Shown: positions 19,357 through 32,834, counted from the first letter of the stretch. The stretch is 64,000 bases of DNA from Streptomyces caelestis (GCF_001279005.1 NZ_LGCN01000143.1:1-64000), one strand, 5' to 3'. Translations and numbers: made by a program. Notes: generated by a model from the sequence alone, not told the origin.

Positions 19357-19668
19357 GAATCCGACTAGAGCATTGCCAAGTCGTGGGACCCCGATGGGGC
19401 TGTGTTGGGTGTATGAACCGCCCCAATATCAGACAAAGAGGCCGGGATCTCGCTCAGGCGCGCAGATTCATTCTCATGTGTGACAGTGGGCACACTCGGC
19501 AGGTAAAGACTGCATCAAATAGTTTGTGATACCGTTCACGAGAACCCCGGAGAGAGCCAGCGAGCCGCAGTGCGACGGTTCATCGGTGCGAGGAATTCTC
19601 ACTCGGCCCGGGGGTCTACGCTCGTCCATGACGACACCCTGCCCCCTGTGAATTGCGGAGTTGCCGCC
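19357..19668 (+). promoter_or_regulatory. Upstream region of the atp operon
   Basis: This 312-nt gap contains no convincing gene. Its middle (about 19460-19540) is the least GC-rich stretch nearby, with CATCAAATAGTTTGTGATACC near 19510-19530, where the operon promoter probably lies. No exact start could be assigned. Confidence 0.4.
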
Positions 19669-20106
19669 ATGCCGTCCCAAGACGTCCGGATCCTGGCCCA
19701 GGCCGCCGTGCCCACGGCTGCCGTCGGCGCCGTAGCCGCGCTCGTCAGTGGCTTGACGGCGGGCGGCAAGGGCGCCGTCGGTGCGATCGTCGCGACCGTG
19801 GTCGTGGTCCTCTTCATGGGGATCGGCCTCTACGTGCTGCAGCGCACCGCCAAATCGCTTCCCCATCTGTTCCAGGCGATGGGGCTGATGCTCTACGCGG
19901 CGCAGATCCTCCTGCTGTTCGTCTTCCTCGCCGTGTTCAAGAACACCACGCTGTTCCATCCCAAGGCCTTCGCGTTCACGCTCGTCGCCGGCACCCTCGC
20001 GTGGATCGCCGCGCAGACGCGCGCCCACATGAAGTCCAAGATCCTTTACGTCGAACCCGAGTCGACGACGGACACGAAGTCCGAAAAATCGGGGCACTCG
20101 TCGTGA
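19669..20106 (+). CDS. atpI: ATP synthase protein I (assembly factor)
   Basis: This 145-residue membrane protein has four predicted helices (VPTAAVGAVAALVSGLTA, AIVATVVVVLFMGIGLYVL, LFQAMGLMLYAAQILLLFVFLAVF, AFAFTLVAGTLAWIAAQTRA) and a polar tail. It occupies the first position of the operon, as AtpI does elsewhere; AtpI helps assemble the c-ring and is not a stoichiometric subunit. ATG 19669 follows GCGGAG; the frame is open upstream but unconserved. Sequence conservation of AtpI is low, so context carries part of the call. Confidence 0.88.
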   Translation: MPSQDVRILAQAAVPTAAVGAVAALVSGLTAGGKGAVGAIVATVVVVLFMGIGLYVLQRTAKSLPHLFQAMGLMLYAAQILLLFVFLAVFKNTTLFHPKAFAFTLVAGTLAWIAAQTRAHMKSKILYVEPESTTDTKSEKSGHSS

Positions 20107-20331
20107 CGGGTAGGGCCGGGATAAAGAGGCATGCGAGACCCTGCTATCGTCCGGTGCCAACTGCGGCATCGCGGGCGCGGGCATCTCGACTGACGCCTGC
20201 ACCATCGCGAGGCGAGATGCCCCCCAGCCGCCCCCACATCCGTAAGACCAGTCCCGTGCCGAACCGCGGCTCAGCGCCGCGCCGACACAACGAGGTTGCC
20301 GTACCTATGCGCCACGCTGAAGGAGCCCGCG

Positions 20332-21159
20332 GTGAGTGCTGACCCGACGCAGGTGCTCGCCTTCGACACCAACTGCCACCTCTTCGACGGGTGTGGCTTC
20401 GCCGACGTGTCCCCGGGCCTGCACTCGTTCATGTTCCAGCCCCTGTGGGGTGACGGCGACAGCAACCTGTACTTCAACAAGACGATGCTGCTGGCGCTGC
20501 TCGGCTCGATCATCATCATCGGCTTCTTCTGGGCCGCCTTCCGCCGGCCGCAGGTCGTCCCCGGCAAGCTCCAGATGGTCGCCGAGGCGGGCTACGACTT
20601 CATCCGCCGCGGCGTCGTCTACGAGACCATCGGCCGGAAGGAGGGCGAGAAGTACGTACCGTTCGTCGTCTCGCTCTTCTTCTTCGTCTGGATGATGAAC
20701 CTCTGGTCGATCATCCCGATCGCCCAGTTCCCGGTCACCTCGATCATCTCGTACCCGCTGGTCCTGGCCCTCCTCGTCTACATCACGTGGGTGGTGCTGA
20801 CCTTCAAGCGGCAGGGCTTCGTCGGCTTCTGGAAGAACGTCACCGGCTACGACAAGTCGCTCGGCGCGGTGCTGCCGCTGGCCATGCTGATCGAGCTCTT
20901 CTCGAACCTGCTGATCCGGCCGTTCACGCACGCGGTGCGACTGTTCGCGAACATGTTCGCCGGCCACACCCTGCTGCTGCTCTTCACGATCGCCAGCTGG
21001 TACATGCTGAACGGCATCGGCATCGCCTACGCGGGCGTCTCGTTCGTGATGGTCATCGTCATGACGGCCTTCGAGCTGTTCATCCAGGCCCTTCAGGCGT
21101 ACGTGTTCGTGCTGCTGACCTGCACGTACATCCAGGGCGCTCTCGCCGAGCACCACTGA
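20332..21159 (+). CDS. atpB: ATP synthase subunit a (Fo)
   Basis: Subunit a forms the two proton half-channels next to the c-ring. The 275-residue polytopic protein has the signature LIRPFTHAVRLFANMFAGHTLLLL, whose Arg (first in VRLFAN) faces the c-ring carboxylate, and the C-terminal TAFELFIQALQAYVFVLLTCTYI. GTG 20332 is chosen because AAGGAG lies 7 nt upstream; an in-frame start at 20296 would add residues without conservation. The 225 nt after atpI contain a TATCGT-like box near 20145 that could be a secondary promoter. Confidence 0.96.
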   Translation: MSADPTQVLAFDTNCHLFDGCGFADVSPGLHSFMFQPLWGDGDSNLYFNKTMLLALLGSIIIIGFFWAAFRRPQVVPGKLQMVAEAGYDFIRRGVVYETIGRKEGEKYVPFVVSLFFFVWMMNLWSIIPIAQFPVTSIISYPLVLALLVYITWVVLTFKRQGFVGFWKNVTGYDKSLGAVLPLAMLIELFSNLLIRPFTHAVRLFANMFAGHTLLLLFTIASWYMLNGIGIAYAGVSFVMVIVMTAFELFIQALQAYVFVLLTCTYIQGALAEHH

Positions 21160-21215
21160 GCCACCGCCCTCCCACCTCCACAATCGTCCGGTGGCCAACC
21201 CCCACCGGTCCGTAA

Positions 21216-21464
<249 letters not shown>

Positions 21465-21505
21465 GCCACCAGACCAGTCCAGCCGACTAGACGAAAGGCA
21501 CTCAC

Positions 21506-22048
21506 ATGAGCCAGCTGCTCATCGCGGCGAGCGAGGGGGAGAACCCCCTCATCCCGCCGATCCCTGAGCTTGTCATCGGCCTCCTCGCCTTCGTCATCGT
21601 CTTCGGCTTCCTCGCCAAGAAGCTCCTCCCGAACATCAACAAGGTTCTGGAAGAGCGCCGCGAGGCCATCGAGGGCGGTATCGAGAAGGCCGAGGCCGCC
21701 CAGACCGAGGCCCAGAGCGTCCTGGAGCAGTACAAGGCCCAGCTCGCCGAAGCCCGGCACGAGGCCGCGCGTCTGCGCCAGGAGGCGCAGGAGCAGGGCG
21801 CCGCGCTCATCGCCGAGATGCGCGCGGAAGGCCAGCGCCAGCGCGAGGAGATCATCGCCGCGGGCCACACGCAGATCGAGGCCGACCGCAAGGCCGCCGC
21901 GTCCGCGCTGCGCCAGGACGTCGGCAAGCTCGCCACCGACCTGGCCGGCAAGCTCGTCGGCGAGTCCCTCGAGGACCACGCCCGGCAGAGCCGCGTGATC
22001 GACCGCTTCCTCGACGAGCTCGACCAGAAGGCCGAGGCCGCACGATGA
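21506..22048 (+). CDS. atpF: ATP synthase subunit b (Fo stator)
   Basis: The 180-residue protein has one membrane helix (about 19-40, PELVIGLLAFVIVFGFLAKK) and a long charged right-handed coiled coil (EERREAIEGGIEKAEAAQTEAQ and onwards) that dimerises and clamps F1 through delta. It ends in the ATGA overlap with atpH. Only one b gene is present, so the stator is a homodimer. Confidence 0.96.
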   Translation: MSQLLIAASEGENPLIPPIPELVIGLLAFVIVFGFLAKKLLPNINKVLEERREAIEGGIEKAEAAQTEAQSVLEQYKAQLAEARHEAARLRQEAQEQGAALIAEMRAEGQRQREEIIAAGHTQIEADRKAAASALRQDVGKLATDLAGKLVGESLEDHARQSRVIDRFLDELDQKAEAAR

Positions 22049-22860
22049 ACGGAGCGAGCCGCGAGGCCCTGGCAGCCGCACGTGAGCGTCTCGACGCGCT
22101 GACGGACTCCACGTCCGTGGACGCCGGCTCGCTCGCCGGTGAGCTGGCCGCCGTCACCGCGCTGCTCGACCGCGAGGTGTCGCTGCGCCGGGTCCTCACC
22201 GACCCGGCGCAGGCCGGCGAGGCCAAGGCCGACCTGGCCCGGCGCCTGCTCGGCTCGCAGGTCAGCGGCCCGGCCGCCGACCTGGTGTCCGGCATGGTGC
22301 GTTCCCGCTGGTCGCAGTCGCGCGACCTGGTGGACGCACTGGAGGAGCTGGCGACCACCGCCGACCTCACCGCCGCGCAGAAGGCCGGCGCGCTCGACGA
22401 CGTCGAGGACGAGCTGTTCCGGTTCGGCCGGATCGTCTCCTCCAACACCGAGCTGCGCGCCGCGCTGACCAACCGGAGCGCCACCGCCTCCGCCAAGGGC
22501 GAGCTGCTGCGCAGCCTGCTCGGGGGCAGGGCGAACGCGGCCACCGAGCGTCTGGTCACGCGTCTCGTGACCGCGCCGCGGGGACGTAGCCTGGAGTCGG
22601 GACTGGAGTCCCTGTCCAAGCTCGCCGCCGAGCGCCGCGACCGCACGGTGGCCGTCGTCACCTCCGCGGTGCCGCTGAGCGACCAGCAGAAGCAGCGCCT
22701 GGGCAACGCCCTCGCGAAGCTCTACGGCCGCCGGATGCACCTCAACCTCGACGTCGACCCCGCGGTCGTCGGCGGGATCAGGGTGCAGGTCGGTGACGAG
22801 GTCATCAACGGCTCCCTGGCGGACCGGCTCGAGGACGCGAGCCGTCGGCTGGCCGGCTGA
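22045..22860 (+). CDS. atpH: ATP synthase subunit delta
   Basis: Delta joins the b dimer to the top of F1. The 271-residue protein is longer than the roughly 180 residues of E. coli delta because of an N-terminal and internal helical expansion common in high-GC actinobacteria. The conserved C-terminal part reads LYGRRMHLNLDVDPAVVGGIRVQVGDEVINGSLADRLE (shown as features, residues about 228-265). It starts 4 nt inside atpF (ATGA), so it is translationally coupled. Confidence 0.94.
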   Translation: MNGASREALAAARERLDALTDSTSVDAGSLAGELAAVTALLDREVSLRRVLTDPAQAGEAKADLARRLLGSQVSGPAADLVSGMVRSRWSQSRDLVDALEELATTADLTAAQKAGALDDVEDELFRFGRIVSSNTELRAALTNRSATASAKGELLRSLLGGRANAATERLVTRLVTAPRGRSLESGLESLSKLAAERRDRTVAVVTSAVPLSDQQKQRLGNALAKLYGRRMHLNLDVDPAVVGGIRVQVGDEVINGSLADRLEDASRRLAG

Positions 22861-22994
22861 GCAGCACATTTCTTCATAGCAGTACGTAATTACGGCCCTG
22901 GTTGGGCCGTGCAGAGGATTCACCTCGTATCGGGGGGAGTCCCCATACCCCCCAAGTGAAACTTCGGGCCCAACAAGGAGAGCAGGGAACTCAG

Positions 22995-24584
22995 ATGGCG
23001 GAGCTCACGATCCGGCCGGAGGAGATCCGGGACGCGCTGGAGAACTTCGTCCAGTCGTACAAGCCGGACGCGGCCTCGCGCGAGGAGGTCGGTACGGTCA
23101 CCCTTGCCGGCGACGGCATCGCGAAGGTCGAGGGCCTGCCCTCGGCCATGGCCAACGAGCTGCTGAAGTTCGAGGACGGCACCCTCGGCCTCGCCCTCAA
23201 CCTCGAGGAGCGCGAGATCGGTGCCATCGTCCTCGGTGAGTTCAGCGGCATCGAGGAGGGCCAGCCGGTCACCCGCACCGGCGAGGTCCTGTCCGTCGCG
23301 GTCGGCGAGGGCTACCTCGGCCGTGTGGTCGACCCGCTCGGCAACCCGATCGACGGCCTCGGCGAGATCGAGACCGAGGGCCGCCGTGCCCTCGAACTGC
23401 AGGCCCCCACGGTCATGCAGCGCAAGTCGGTGCACGAGCCGATGGAGACGGGCTACAAGGCCGTCGACGCCATGACCCCGATCGGCCGTGGTCAGCGCCA
23501 GCTGATCATCGGCGACCGCCAGACCGGCAAGACCGCCCTGGCCGTCGACACGATCATCAACCAGCGCGACAACTGGCGCTCCGGCGACCCGAAGAAGCAG
23601 GTCCGCTGCATCTACGTCGCCATCGGCCAGAAGGGCTCCACCATCGCGTCGGTCCGCCGCGCGCTGGAGGAGAACGGCGCGCTGGAGTACACGACCATCG
23701 TCGCCGCCCCGGCGTCCGACCCGGCCGGCTTCAAGTACCTGGCGCCGTACACCGGTTCGGCCATCGGCCAGCAGTGGATGTACGAGGGCAAGCACGTCCT
23801 GATCATCTTCGACGACCTGTCGAAGCAGGCCGACGCCTACCGCGCCGTCTCCCTGCTGCTGCGCCGCCCGCCGGGCCGCGAGGCCTACCCGGGCGACGTC
23901 TTCTACCTGCACTCCCGTCTGCTGGAGCGCTGCGCCAAGCTCTCCGACGACATGGGCGCGGGCTCGATGACCGGTCTGCCGATCGTCGAGACCAAGGCCA
24001 ACGACGTGTCGGCGTTCATCCCGACCAACGTCATCTCCATCACCGACGGCCAGTGCTTCCTGGAGTCGGACCTGTTCAACGCCGGTCAGCGCCCCGCGCT
24101 GAACGTCGGTATCTCCGTCTCCCGAGTCGGTGGTTCCGCGCAGCACAAGGCGATGAAGCAGGTCTCCGGCCGTCTGCGCGTGGACCTCGCCCAGTTCCGT
24201 GAGCTGGAGGCGTTCGCCGCCTTCGGTTCCGACCTGGACGCCGCGTCCAAGGCGCAGCTGGAGCGCGGTCAGCGCATGGTCGAGCTGCTGAAGCAGGACC
24301 AGTACCAGCCGATGTCCACCGAGGACCAGGTCGTCTCCGTCTGGGCCGGCACCACCGGCAAGATGGACGAGGTGCCGGTCGCCGACATCCGCCGCTTCGA
24401 GAGGGAGCTGCTCGAGTACCTGCACCGCAGCGAGCAGGGCCTCATGACCTCCATCCGCGAGGGCGGCAAGATGTCCGACGACACCCTGCAGGCCGTGGCC
24501 GAGGCGATCGCGACCTTCAAGAAGCAGTTCGAGACGAGCGACGGCAAGCTGCTCGGCGAGGACGCCCCGTCCGCCGCCAAGTGA
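22995..24584 (+). CDS. atpA: ATP synthase subunit alpha (F1)
   Basis: Alpha forms the non-catalytic nucleotide sites. The 529-residue protein has the beta-barrel domain, the Walker A loop [11 protein letters not shown] near residue 173, the Walker B region [12 protein letters not shown] and the signature [18 protein letters not shown] sequence (here [14 protein letters not shown], with the Arg finger in SRVGG). ATG 22995 follows AAGGAGAGCAGGGA; the frame stays open upstream through the 134-nt gap after atpH but without conservation. Confidence 0.98.
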   Translation: MAELTIRPEEIRDALENFVQSYKPDAASREEVGTVTLAGDGIAKVEGLPSAMANELLKFEDGTLGLALNLEEREIGAIVLGEFSGIEEGQPVTRTGEVLSVAVGEGYLGRVVDPLGNPIDGLGEIETEGRRALELQAPTVMQRKSVHEPMETGYKAVDAMTPIGRGQRQLIIGDRQTGKTALAVDTIINQRDNWRSGDPKKQVRCIYVAIGQKGSTIASVRRALEENGALEYTTIVAAPASDPAGFKYLAPYTGSAIGQQWMYEGKHVLIIFDDLSKQADAYRAVSLLLRRPPGREAYPGDVFYLHSRLLERCAKLSDDMGAGSMTGLPIVETKANDVSAFIPTNVISITDGQCFLESDLFNAGQRPALNVGISVSRVGGSAQHKAMKQVSGRLRVDLAQFRELEAFAAFGSDLDAASKAQLERGQRMVELLKQDQYQPMSTEDQVVSVWAGTTGKMDEVPVADIRRFERELLEYLHRSEQGLMTSIREGGKMSDDTLQAVAEAIATFKKQFETSDGKLLGEDAPSAAK

Positions 24585-24605
24585 CGTAAGGAAGGGACCT
24601 GACTC

Positions 24606-26959
<2,354 letters not shown>

Positions 26960-26973
26960 GCATCAGGCTCACC

Positions 26974-27025
26974 GTGAACCCCTGAGGTTCACACCCGAGG
27001 GGGCGGGTACGTCCCGCCCCCTCGG
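26974..27025 (+). terminator. Two hairpins between atpD and atpC
   Basis: GTGAACC/GGTTCAC (26974-26992) is followed by a perfect 13-bp stem, CCGAGGGGGCGGG (26995-27007) with 27013-27025. No T run follows the second, so it may attenuate transcription or protect the upstream mRNA rather than fully terminate, since atpC has no obvious promoter. Confidence 0.65.
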
Positions 27026-27090
27026 TCACGCCCCTTAGACTTGTAACCAACACCCGGCACAACCGCCGGGTGGTGACCCGAGGAGCCACC

Positions 27091-27468
27091 TTGGCTGCTG
27101 AGCTGCACGTCGCGCTGGTCGCGGCCGACCGAGAGGTCTGGTCCGGCGAGGCCACCCTGGTCGTCGCGCGCACCACGTCCGGCGACATCGGCGTCATGCC
27201 CGGTCACCAGCCGCTGCTCGGTGTGCTGGAGTCGGGCCCGGTGACCATTCGCACGCGTGAGGGCGGGACGGTCGTCGCCGCGGTGCACGGCGGTTTCATC
27301 TCGTTCGCGGACGACAAGCTGTCGCTGCTGGCCGAGATCGCCGAGCTGTCGGACGAGATCGACGTCCAGAGCGCGGAGCAGGAACTGGCCCGCGCGAAGG
27401 CGGAGGACGACACCGAGGCCCAGCGCCGCGCGGATGTCCGTCTGCGGGCGGCGTCGGCGGGACGCTGA
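27091..27468 (+). CDS. atpC: ATP synthase subunit epsilon
   Basis: Epsilon is the rotor-foot subunit that can inhibit ATP hydrolysis. The 125-residue protein has the N-terminal beta-sandwich (ELHVALVAADREVWSGEATLVVART, GDIGVMPGHQPLLGVLESGPV) and the helical C-terminus with AEQELARAK. The start is TTG 27091 after CCCGAGGAGCCACC; an ATG-type start at 27070 would add unconserved residues. It is last in the operon, behind two hairpins, which may set its lower stoichiometry. Confidence 0.95.
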   Translation: MAAELHVALVAADREVWSGEATLVVARTTSGDIGVMPGHQPLLGVLESGPVTIRTREGGTVVAAVHGGFISFADDKLSLLAEIAELSDEIDVQSAEQELARAKAEDDTEAQRRADVRLRAASAGR

Positions 27469-27491
27469 CACCGCGCGGTGGGATGACGTCA

Positions 27492-27539
27492 CTCAGCCGC
27501 GGCCGGCACCGGAGCGATCCGGAGCCGGTCGCGGCTGAG
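27492..27539 (+). terminator. Terminator of the atp operon
   Basis: CTCAGCCGCGGCCGG (27492-27506) pairs with CCGGTCGCGGCTGAG (27525-27539), one mismatch, and lies 24 nt after the atpC stop. Confidence 0.75.
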
Positions 27540-27595
27540 GCAGATCTGGATGATTTTTCCGTTCCGTTACCTAGGAGACGAGGAGGTCGGTGCCG

Positions 27596-28042
27596 ATGGT
27601 CCTCGCTCTGACTGTGTGCGGAATCGTGGTGGCCCTCGTTGTGGTGGGGCTCTTCGTCTTCGGCCTGCGCCGCCGTCTCATCCAGCGTTCCGGCGGAACG
27701 TTCGACTGCAGCCTGCGCTGGGACGCGCCCGAGTCGGGCGACTCCGGCGGCAAGGGCTGGGCGTACGGGGTGGCACGTTACAACGGTGACCGGGTCGAGT
27801 GGTTCCGGGTGTTCTCCTACGCCCCCCGGCCGCGCCGCGTCCTGGAGCGTTCCGCGATCGAGGTGGCCGGCCGCCGTCTGCCCGAGGGCGAGGAGGAGCT
27901 GGCGCTGCTGTCGGACTCGGTGGTCCTCGCCTGTCTGCACCGGGGCACGCGTCTGGAGCTCGCGATGAGCGAGGACGCGCTGACCGGTTTCCTCGCATGG
28001 CTCGAGGCGGCCCCGCCCGGGCAGAGGGTGAACGTCGCGTAA
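27596..28042 (+). CDS. DUF2550 family membrane protein
   Basis: The 148-residue protein has one N-terminal membrane helix (VLALTVCGIVVALVVVGLFVFG) followed by a basic RRRLIQ and a soluble beta-rich domain with GGTFDCSLRW, GWAYGVARYNGD, WFRVFSYAPRPRR and ALTGFLAWLEAAPPG. This matches DUF2550, an actinobacterial family located directly after atpC in many genomes; its function is unknown. ATG 27596 has GGAGG 9 nt upstream, whereas GTG 27590 would be only 3 nt from it. Confidence 0.85.
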   Translation: MVLALTVCGIVVALVVVGLFVFGLRRRLIQRSGGTFDCSLRWDAPESGDSGGKGWAYGVARYNGDRVEWFRVFSYAPRPRRVLERSAIEVAGRRLPEGEEELALLSDSVVLACLHRGTRLELAMSEDALTGFLAWLEAAPPGQRVNVA

Positions 28043-28049
28043 CCGCGTC

Positions 28050-28082
28050 CGCCCTCCCCCGGACGGAGTCCGGAGAAGGGCG
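28050..28082. terminator. Terminator between convergent genes
   Basis: CGCCCT...CCGGAC pairs with GTCCGG...AGGGCG (28050-28082) with small internal mismatches. It lies between the DUF2550 gene and the convergent chitinase gene and can serve both. Confidence 0.6.
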
Positions 28083-28107
28083 AAGGCCGTGCGGTGCCGC
28101 TCGAGGG

Positions 28108-29931
<1,824 letters not shown>

Positions 29932-29998
29932 GCTGCGCCTCCTTATGGGGGAGAAGCCGTTGCGGACGTGACTGAGCCATCACGCCCGCGGTGCCGCG

Positions 29999-30040
29999 AG
30001 AATAGAAAGGTCTGGACCACAGGTCAATAGGTCTGGACCA
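29999..30040 (-). promoter_or_regulatory. chiC promoter with two 12-bp direct repeats
   Basis: On the minus strand, TTGACC (30022-30027) and TATTCT (29999-30004) are separated by exactly 17 bp. The sequence TGGTCCAGACCT occurs twice, at 30029-30040 just upstream of the -35 box and at 30008-30019 inside the spacer. This is the known chitinase direct repeat, which overlaps the GlcNAc-responsive DasR operator consensus (ACTGGTCTAGACCACT). Confidence 0.92.
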
Positions 30041-30068
30041 CTGTCCCCGAAACTCGTGCCGGCTTCCG

Positions 30069-30710
30069 TCAGATCCCCCATTCCCGGACCAGCACCGCCG
30101 CCTGCACCCGGCTGCGCAGCTCCAGCTTGCCCAGCAGACGGCTGACGTGTGTCTTCACGGTCGCCTCCGCCATGTCGAGGCGCGCCGCGATGTCGGCGTT
30201 GGACAACCCCTCGCCCAGACAGGACAGCACCTCGCGCTCGCGCCGGGTGAGGGCGTCCAGCACCGCCGGGTCGGCCGTCGTCCGGCGGGCGGGCTTGGCG
30301 GCGAACTCCGCGATCAGCCGCCGGGTGACGGCCGGGGCGACGACTCCCTCCCCGCGCGCCACCGTGCGCACCGAGGCGATGAGGTCCTTCGCGTCCGTGT
30401 TCTTCAGCAGGAACCCGGCCGCCCCGGCCCGCAGCGCCCCGAACACGTACTCGTCGAGGTCGAAGGTGGTCAGCACCAGTACGTCGGCGAGCCCCTCCCC
30501 GACCACCTGCCGGGTCGCCGACACCCCGTCCAGGCGCGGCATCTGCACGTCCATCAGCACCAGGTCGGGGCGGAGTTCGCGGGCGAGGGCCACCGCCCGC
30601 TCACCGTCCTCCGCCTCGCCGACCACCTCGATGTCGGGCGCGCTGCGCAGGATCAGCACCAGTCCGGCGCGGACGGCGGACTGGTCCTCGGCGACCAGGA
30701 CCCGGATCAT
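30069..30710 (-). CDS. NarL/LuxR-type response regulator
   Basis: The 213-residue regulator has a receiver domain (Asp8/Asp9 region VLVAEDQ, phosphoacceptor Asp54 in VLMDVQMPRLDG, Lys near 104 in FLLKNTDAKDL) and a C-terminal LuxR-type helix-turn-helix (LTRREREVLSCLGEGLSNADIAARL, about 148-172). Its ATG overlaps the kinase stop by 4 nt, so the two are one operon and form a cognate pair. Targets are unknown; the kinase promoter palindrome suggests autoregulation. Confidence 0.93.
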   Translation of the reverse strand: MIRVLVAEDQSAVRAGLVLILRSAPDIEVVGEAEDGERAVALARELRPDLVLMDVQMPRLDGVSATRQVVGEGLADVLVLTTFDLDEYVFGALRAGAAGFLLKNTDAKDLIASVRTVARGEGVVAPAVTRRLIAEFAAKPARRTTADPAVLDALTRREREVLSCLGEGLSNADIAARLDMAEATVKTHVSRLLGKLELRSRVQAAVLVREWGI

Positions 30711-31900
30711 TCCAGTTCTCCTCGGGTGATGTCGGTGACGGGAAGACAGGCGCGTACGACCCACAGTCCGCCGTCCGGACCGCTCGTGGGTCCGGCCTCG
30801 AACGTGCCGTCCAGCAGGGCCGCCCGCTCCCGCATGCCGACCAGCCCGGCCCCGGACCCCGGTGCGCGCGGGGTGTCCCGGCCGCCGTACGGGCTGCTCA
30901 CCCGGATGTCGAGGCCGCCGTCGAGGCGGCGCAACCGCACGGCGACCTTCCCCGGCGCGGCGTGCTTCAGCGCGTTCGTCAGCGACTCCTGCACGATCCT
31001 GTACGCGGCGAGTTCGACCGGTGCGGGCACGGAGCCGTGGGCGGCGTCGAGGGTGACGTCCAGTCCGTTGGCGCGGGCGCCCTCGACCAGTGCGCCGAGG
31101 CCGTCGAGGGTGGGGGTCGCGGCGGGCTCCCGGTCGTCGGCCCCGTCGCGCAGGATGCCGATGAGCCGTCGCATCTCGGACAGCCCCTGGACGCTGTTCT
31201 CCCGGATGACGGCGAGCGCCTCGCGGGAGGTCCGCTCGTCCTCCAGGGAGAGCGCGGCCGTGGAGTGGATGGCGATGGCGGAGAGGTGGTTGGCGACCAT
31301 GTCGTGCAACTCCCTGGCCATCCGGGCGCGTTCCGCGGTCACCGCCTGGGTGCGGTCCATCTCCGCCAGCAGCGCGGTCTGTTCGGCGCGCAGCCGGGCG
31401 GCCTCGGCGGCGTCGCGGTGGTTGCGCACGATGAGACCGGTCGACGCGGGCGTGAACGTCACGGCGCCGACGACGAGACCGATCAGCAGCGCCTCCGGCA
31501 CCCGCCACACGGCGAACGGCACCAGCGTCGCGGCGATCGTGAGCATGCCGGTGATCCACGGCAGGCGGCGGGCCGTGGCGGGTGTCCCGTACAGGACGGC
31601 GGTGTACACCAGGTCGGTGTACATCACGATCGTGGCGATGCTGCCCCGGGTCGCCGTGTCCGCGGCCAGCGCCAGCGTGCCGATCAGCAGCGCGGTGCGC
31701 GGTGCGGTGCGGCGCAGCAGCTCGCAGCCGGCGATCACGGCGAGCGGCACGAGGAGCGGCCAGCGGCCGTCGAAGAGGACCTGCGGATCGTCCGCCCTCC
31801 GCACGCCCAGCCCGATCCCCCACAGCAGCAGTCCGCCGGAGAGTCCGGCCAGCGCGGCCCACACGTCGAAGCGGTGGGGGCGGGGCGGTCGCAGGGCCAT
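30707..31900 (-). CDS. Sensor histidine kinase (HisKA_3 type)
   Basis: The 397-residue kinase has an N-terminal membrane domain of about six helices (residues 12-155), a short coiled linker and the HisKA_3 phosphotransfer helix ARMARELHDMVANHLSAIAIH with His199. The ATPase domain carries YRIVQESLTNALKHA (N box) and GSGAGLVGMRERAALL (G box). No large extracellular sensor domain is present, so it probably senses a membrane-associated signal. ATG 31900 is preferred; ATG 31963 would start inside a 12-bp inverted repeat that looks like an operator. Confidence 0.88.
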   Translation of the reverse strand: MALRPPRPHRFDVWAALAGLSGGLLLWGIGLGVRRADDPQVLFDGRWPLLVPLAVIAGCELLRRTAPRTALLIGTLALAADTATRGSIATIVMYTDLVYTAVLYGTPATARRLPWITGMLTIAATLVPFAVWRVPEALLIGLVVGAVTFTPASTGLIVRNHRDAAEAARLRAEQTALLAEMDRTQAVTAERARMARELHDMVANHLSAIAIHSTAALSLEDERTSREALAVIRENSVQGLSEMRRLIGILRDGADDREPAATPTLDGLGALVEGARANGLDVTLDAAHGSVPAPVELAAYRIVQESLTNALKHAAPGKVAVRLRRLDGGLDIRVSSPYGGRDTPRAPGSGAGLVGMRERAALLDGTFEAGPTSGPDGGLWVVRACLPVTDITRGELE

Positions 31901-31960
31901 GGCACCATCCAACACGGTGCGCGCACCCGGCGCCTGATCCCCGCGGACGGTCCTGGACTG

Positions 31961-31972
31961 CATCTTTCGATG
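31961..31972 (-). promoter_or_regulatory. Inverted repeat upstream of the sensor kinase gene
   Basis: CATC-TTTC-GATG forms a short inverted repeat in the divergent region between the kinase operon and the plus-strand membrane gene at 32053. It is a candidate autoregulatory site. Confidence 0.35.
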
Positions 31973-32052
31973 TACCGCGGGTTCGTCGGCGGCGACGACG
32001 AAACGGGCCGCTCCGCACGGGAGCCTGAAAGGGTGACCGAAGGGAGCGAACC

Positions 32053-32637
32053 GTGATCGTCGCCTTGATCGCCGCCTGTGAGATCGGCTTCTGGGTGCTG
32101 CTGGCCGCCGGACTGGCCTGCCGTTACCTGCTGAGGATGCCCCGCACCGGCCTGGCGCTGCTGCTGTGCGAGCCGCTGCTGGAGGTCGTCCTGCTGGTCG
32201 CCACCGCGCTGGACCTGAGGAACGGCGCCGAGCCGAACTGGGCCCACGGCCTGGCCGCGCTCTACATCGGCTACACCGTGGGCCACGGCCACCGCACGGT
32301 GAAGTGGCTCGACGGCCACGCCGCCCATCGGCTGGGCGGCGCGCCCAGGCCGCCGGGCCCGCCGCGCCACGGCATGCCCCGAGCCCGGCACGAGACCAAG
32401 GTGTGGCTGGGCACGCTGATCGGCGCCGCCGTGGCGACCGCGCTGCTCCAGCTCGCCGTCTGGTACGTCGACGACCCGAGCCGCACCACCTCCCTGGAGG
32501 ACTGGCGCCTCACGGCATGGCGGGCGGCCGGCCTCCACGGCCTGGTGACCCTGACCTACTGGATCTGGCCGAAGAAGGCCCCGGCGGGCGGTTCCCCGGC
32601 CGAGCCGGACCCCGGCAAGGAGCGTGTGGGCCGATGA
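32053..32637 (+). CDS. Hypothetical integral membrane protein
   Basis: The 194-residue protein has about four predicted membrane helices: IVALIAACEIGFWVLLAAGLA, LALLLCEPLLEVVLLVATAL, a short one around AALYIGYTVG, and VWLGTLIGAAVATALLQLAVW, with a further hydrophobic stretch LHGLVTLTYWIW. A basic Pro/Gly/His-rich loop sits in the middle (about 85-115). I cannot name the family with certainty. GTG 32053 follows GAAGGGAGCG. Its stop overlaps the next gene (ATGA), so the two are coupled, and it is divergent from the two-component operon. Confidence 0.75.
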   Translation: MIVALIAACEIGFWVLLAAGLACRYLLRMPRTGLALLLCEPLLEVVLLVATALDLRNGAEPNWAHGLAALYIGYTVGHGHRTVKWLDGHAAHRLGGAPRPPGPPRHGMPRARHETKVWLGTLIGAAVATALLQLAVWYVDDPSRTTSLEDWRLTAWRAAGLHGLVTLTYWIWPKKAPAGGSPAEPDPGKERVGR

Positions 32638-32831
32638 CGCGGGCTTCCGGGAACCTCCTCGCGGGGGCCGCGACGCTGGTGGCCGGCCTGGGGCTGTGGC
32701 TGTTCGCCGGGAGCGTGGACCTGCCGGCGGTCGATCCCGTCAAGGTCGGCGTGGTGATGACGTGCGCCGGCGGCGCCGAGATCCTGCTGGGTCTGTACCG
32801 GGCCGCGCGCGGCCGGGCGGAGCCCCGGTAG
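32634..32831 (+). CDS. Small two-helix membrane protein
   Basis: This 65-residue product has two hydrophobic helices (NLLAGAATLVAGLGLWLFAG and VGVVMTCAGGAEILLGLYRAA) joined by a short polar loop. The ATG overlaps the upstream stop by 4 nt, and the codon bias is normal for the genome. It probably works with the preceding membrane protein. The function is unknown. Confidence 0.7.
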   Translation: MTRASGNLLAGAATLVAGLGLWLFAGSVDLPAVDPVKVGVVMTCAGGAEILLGLYRAARGRAEPR

Positions 32832-32834
32832 GGC

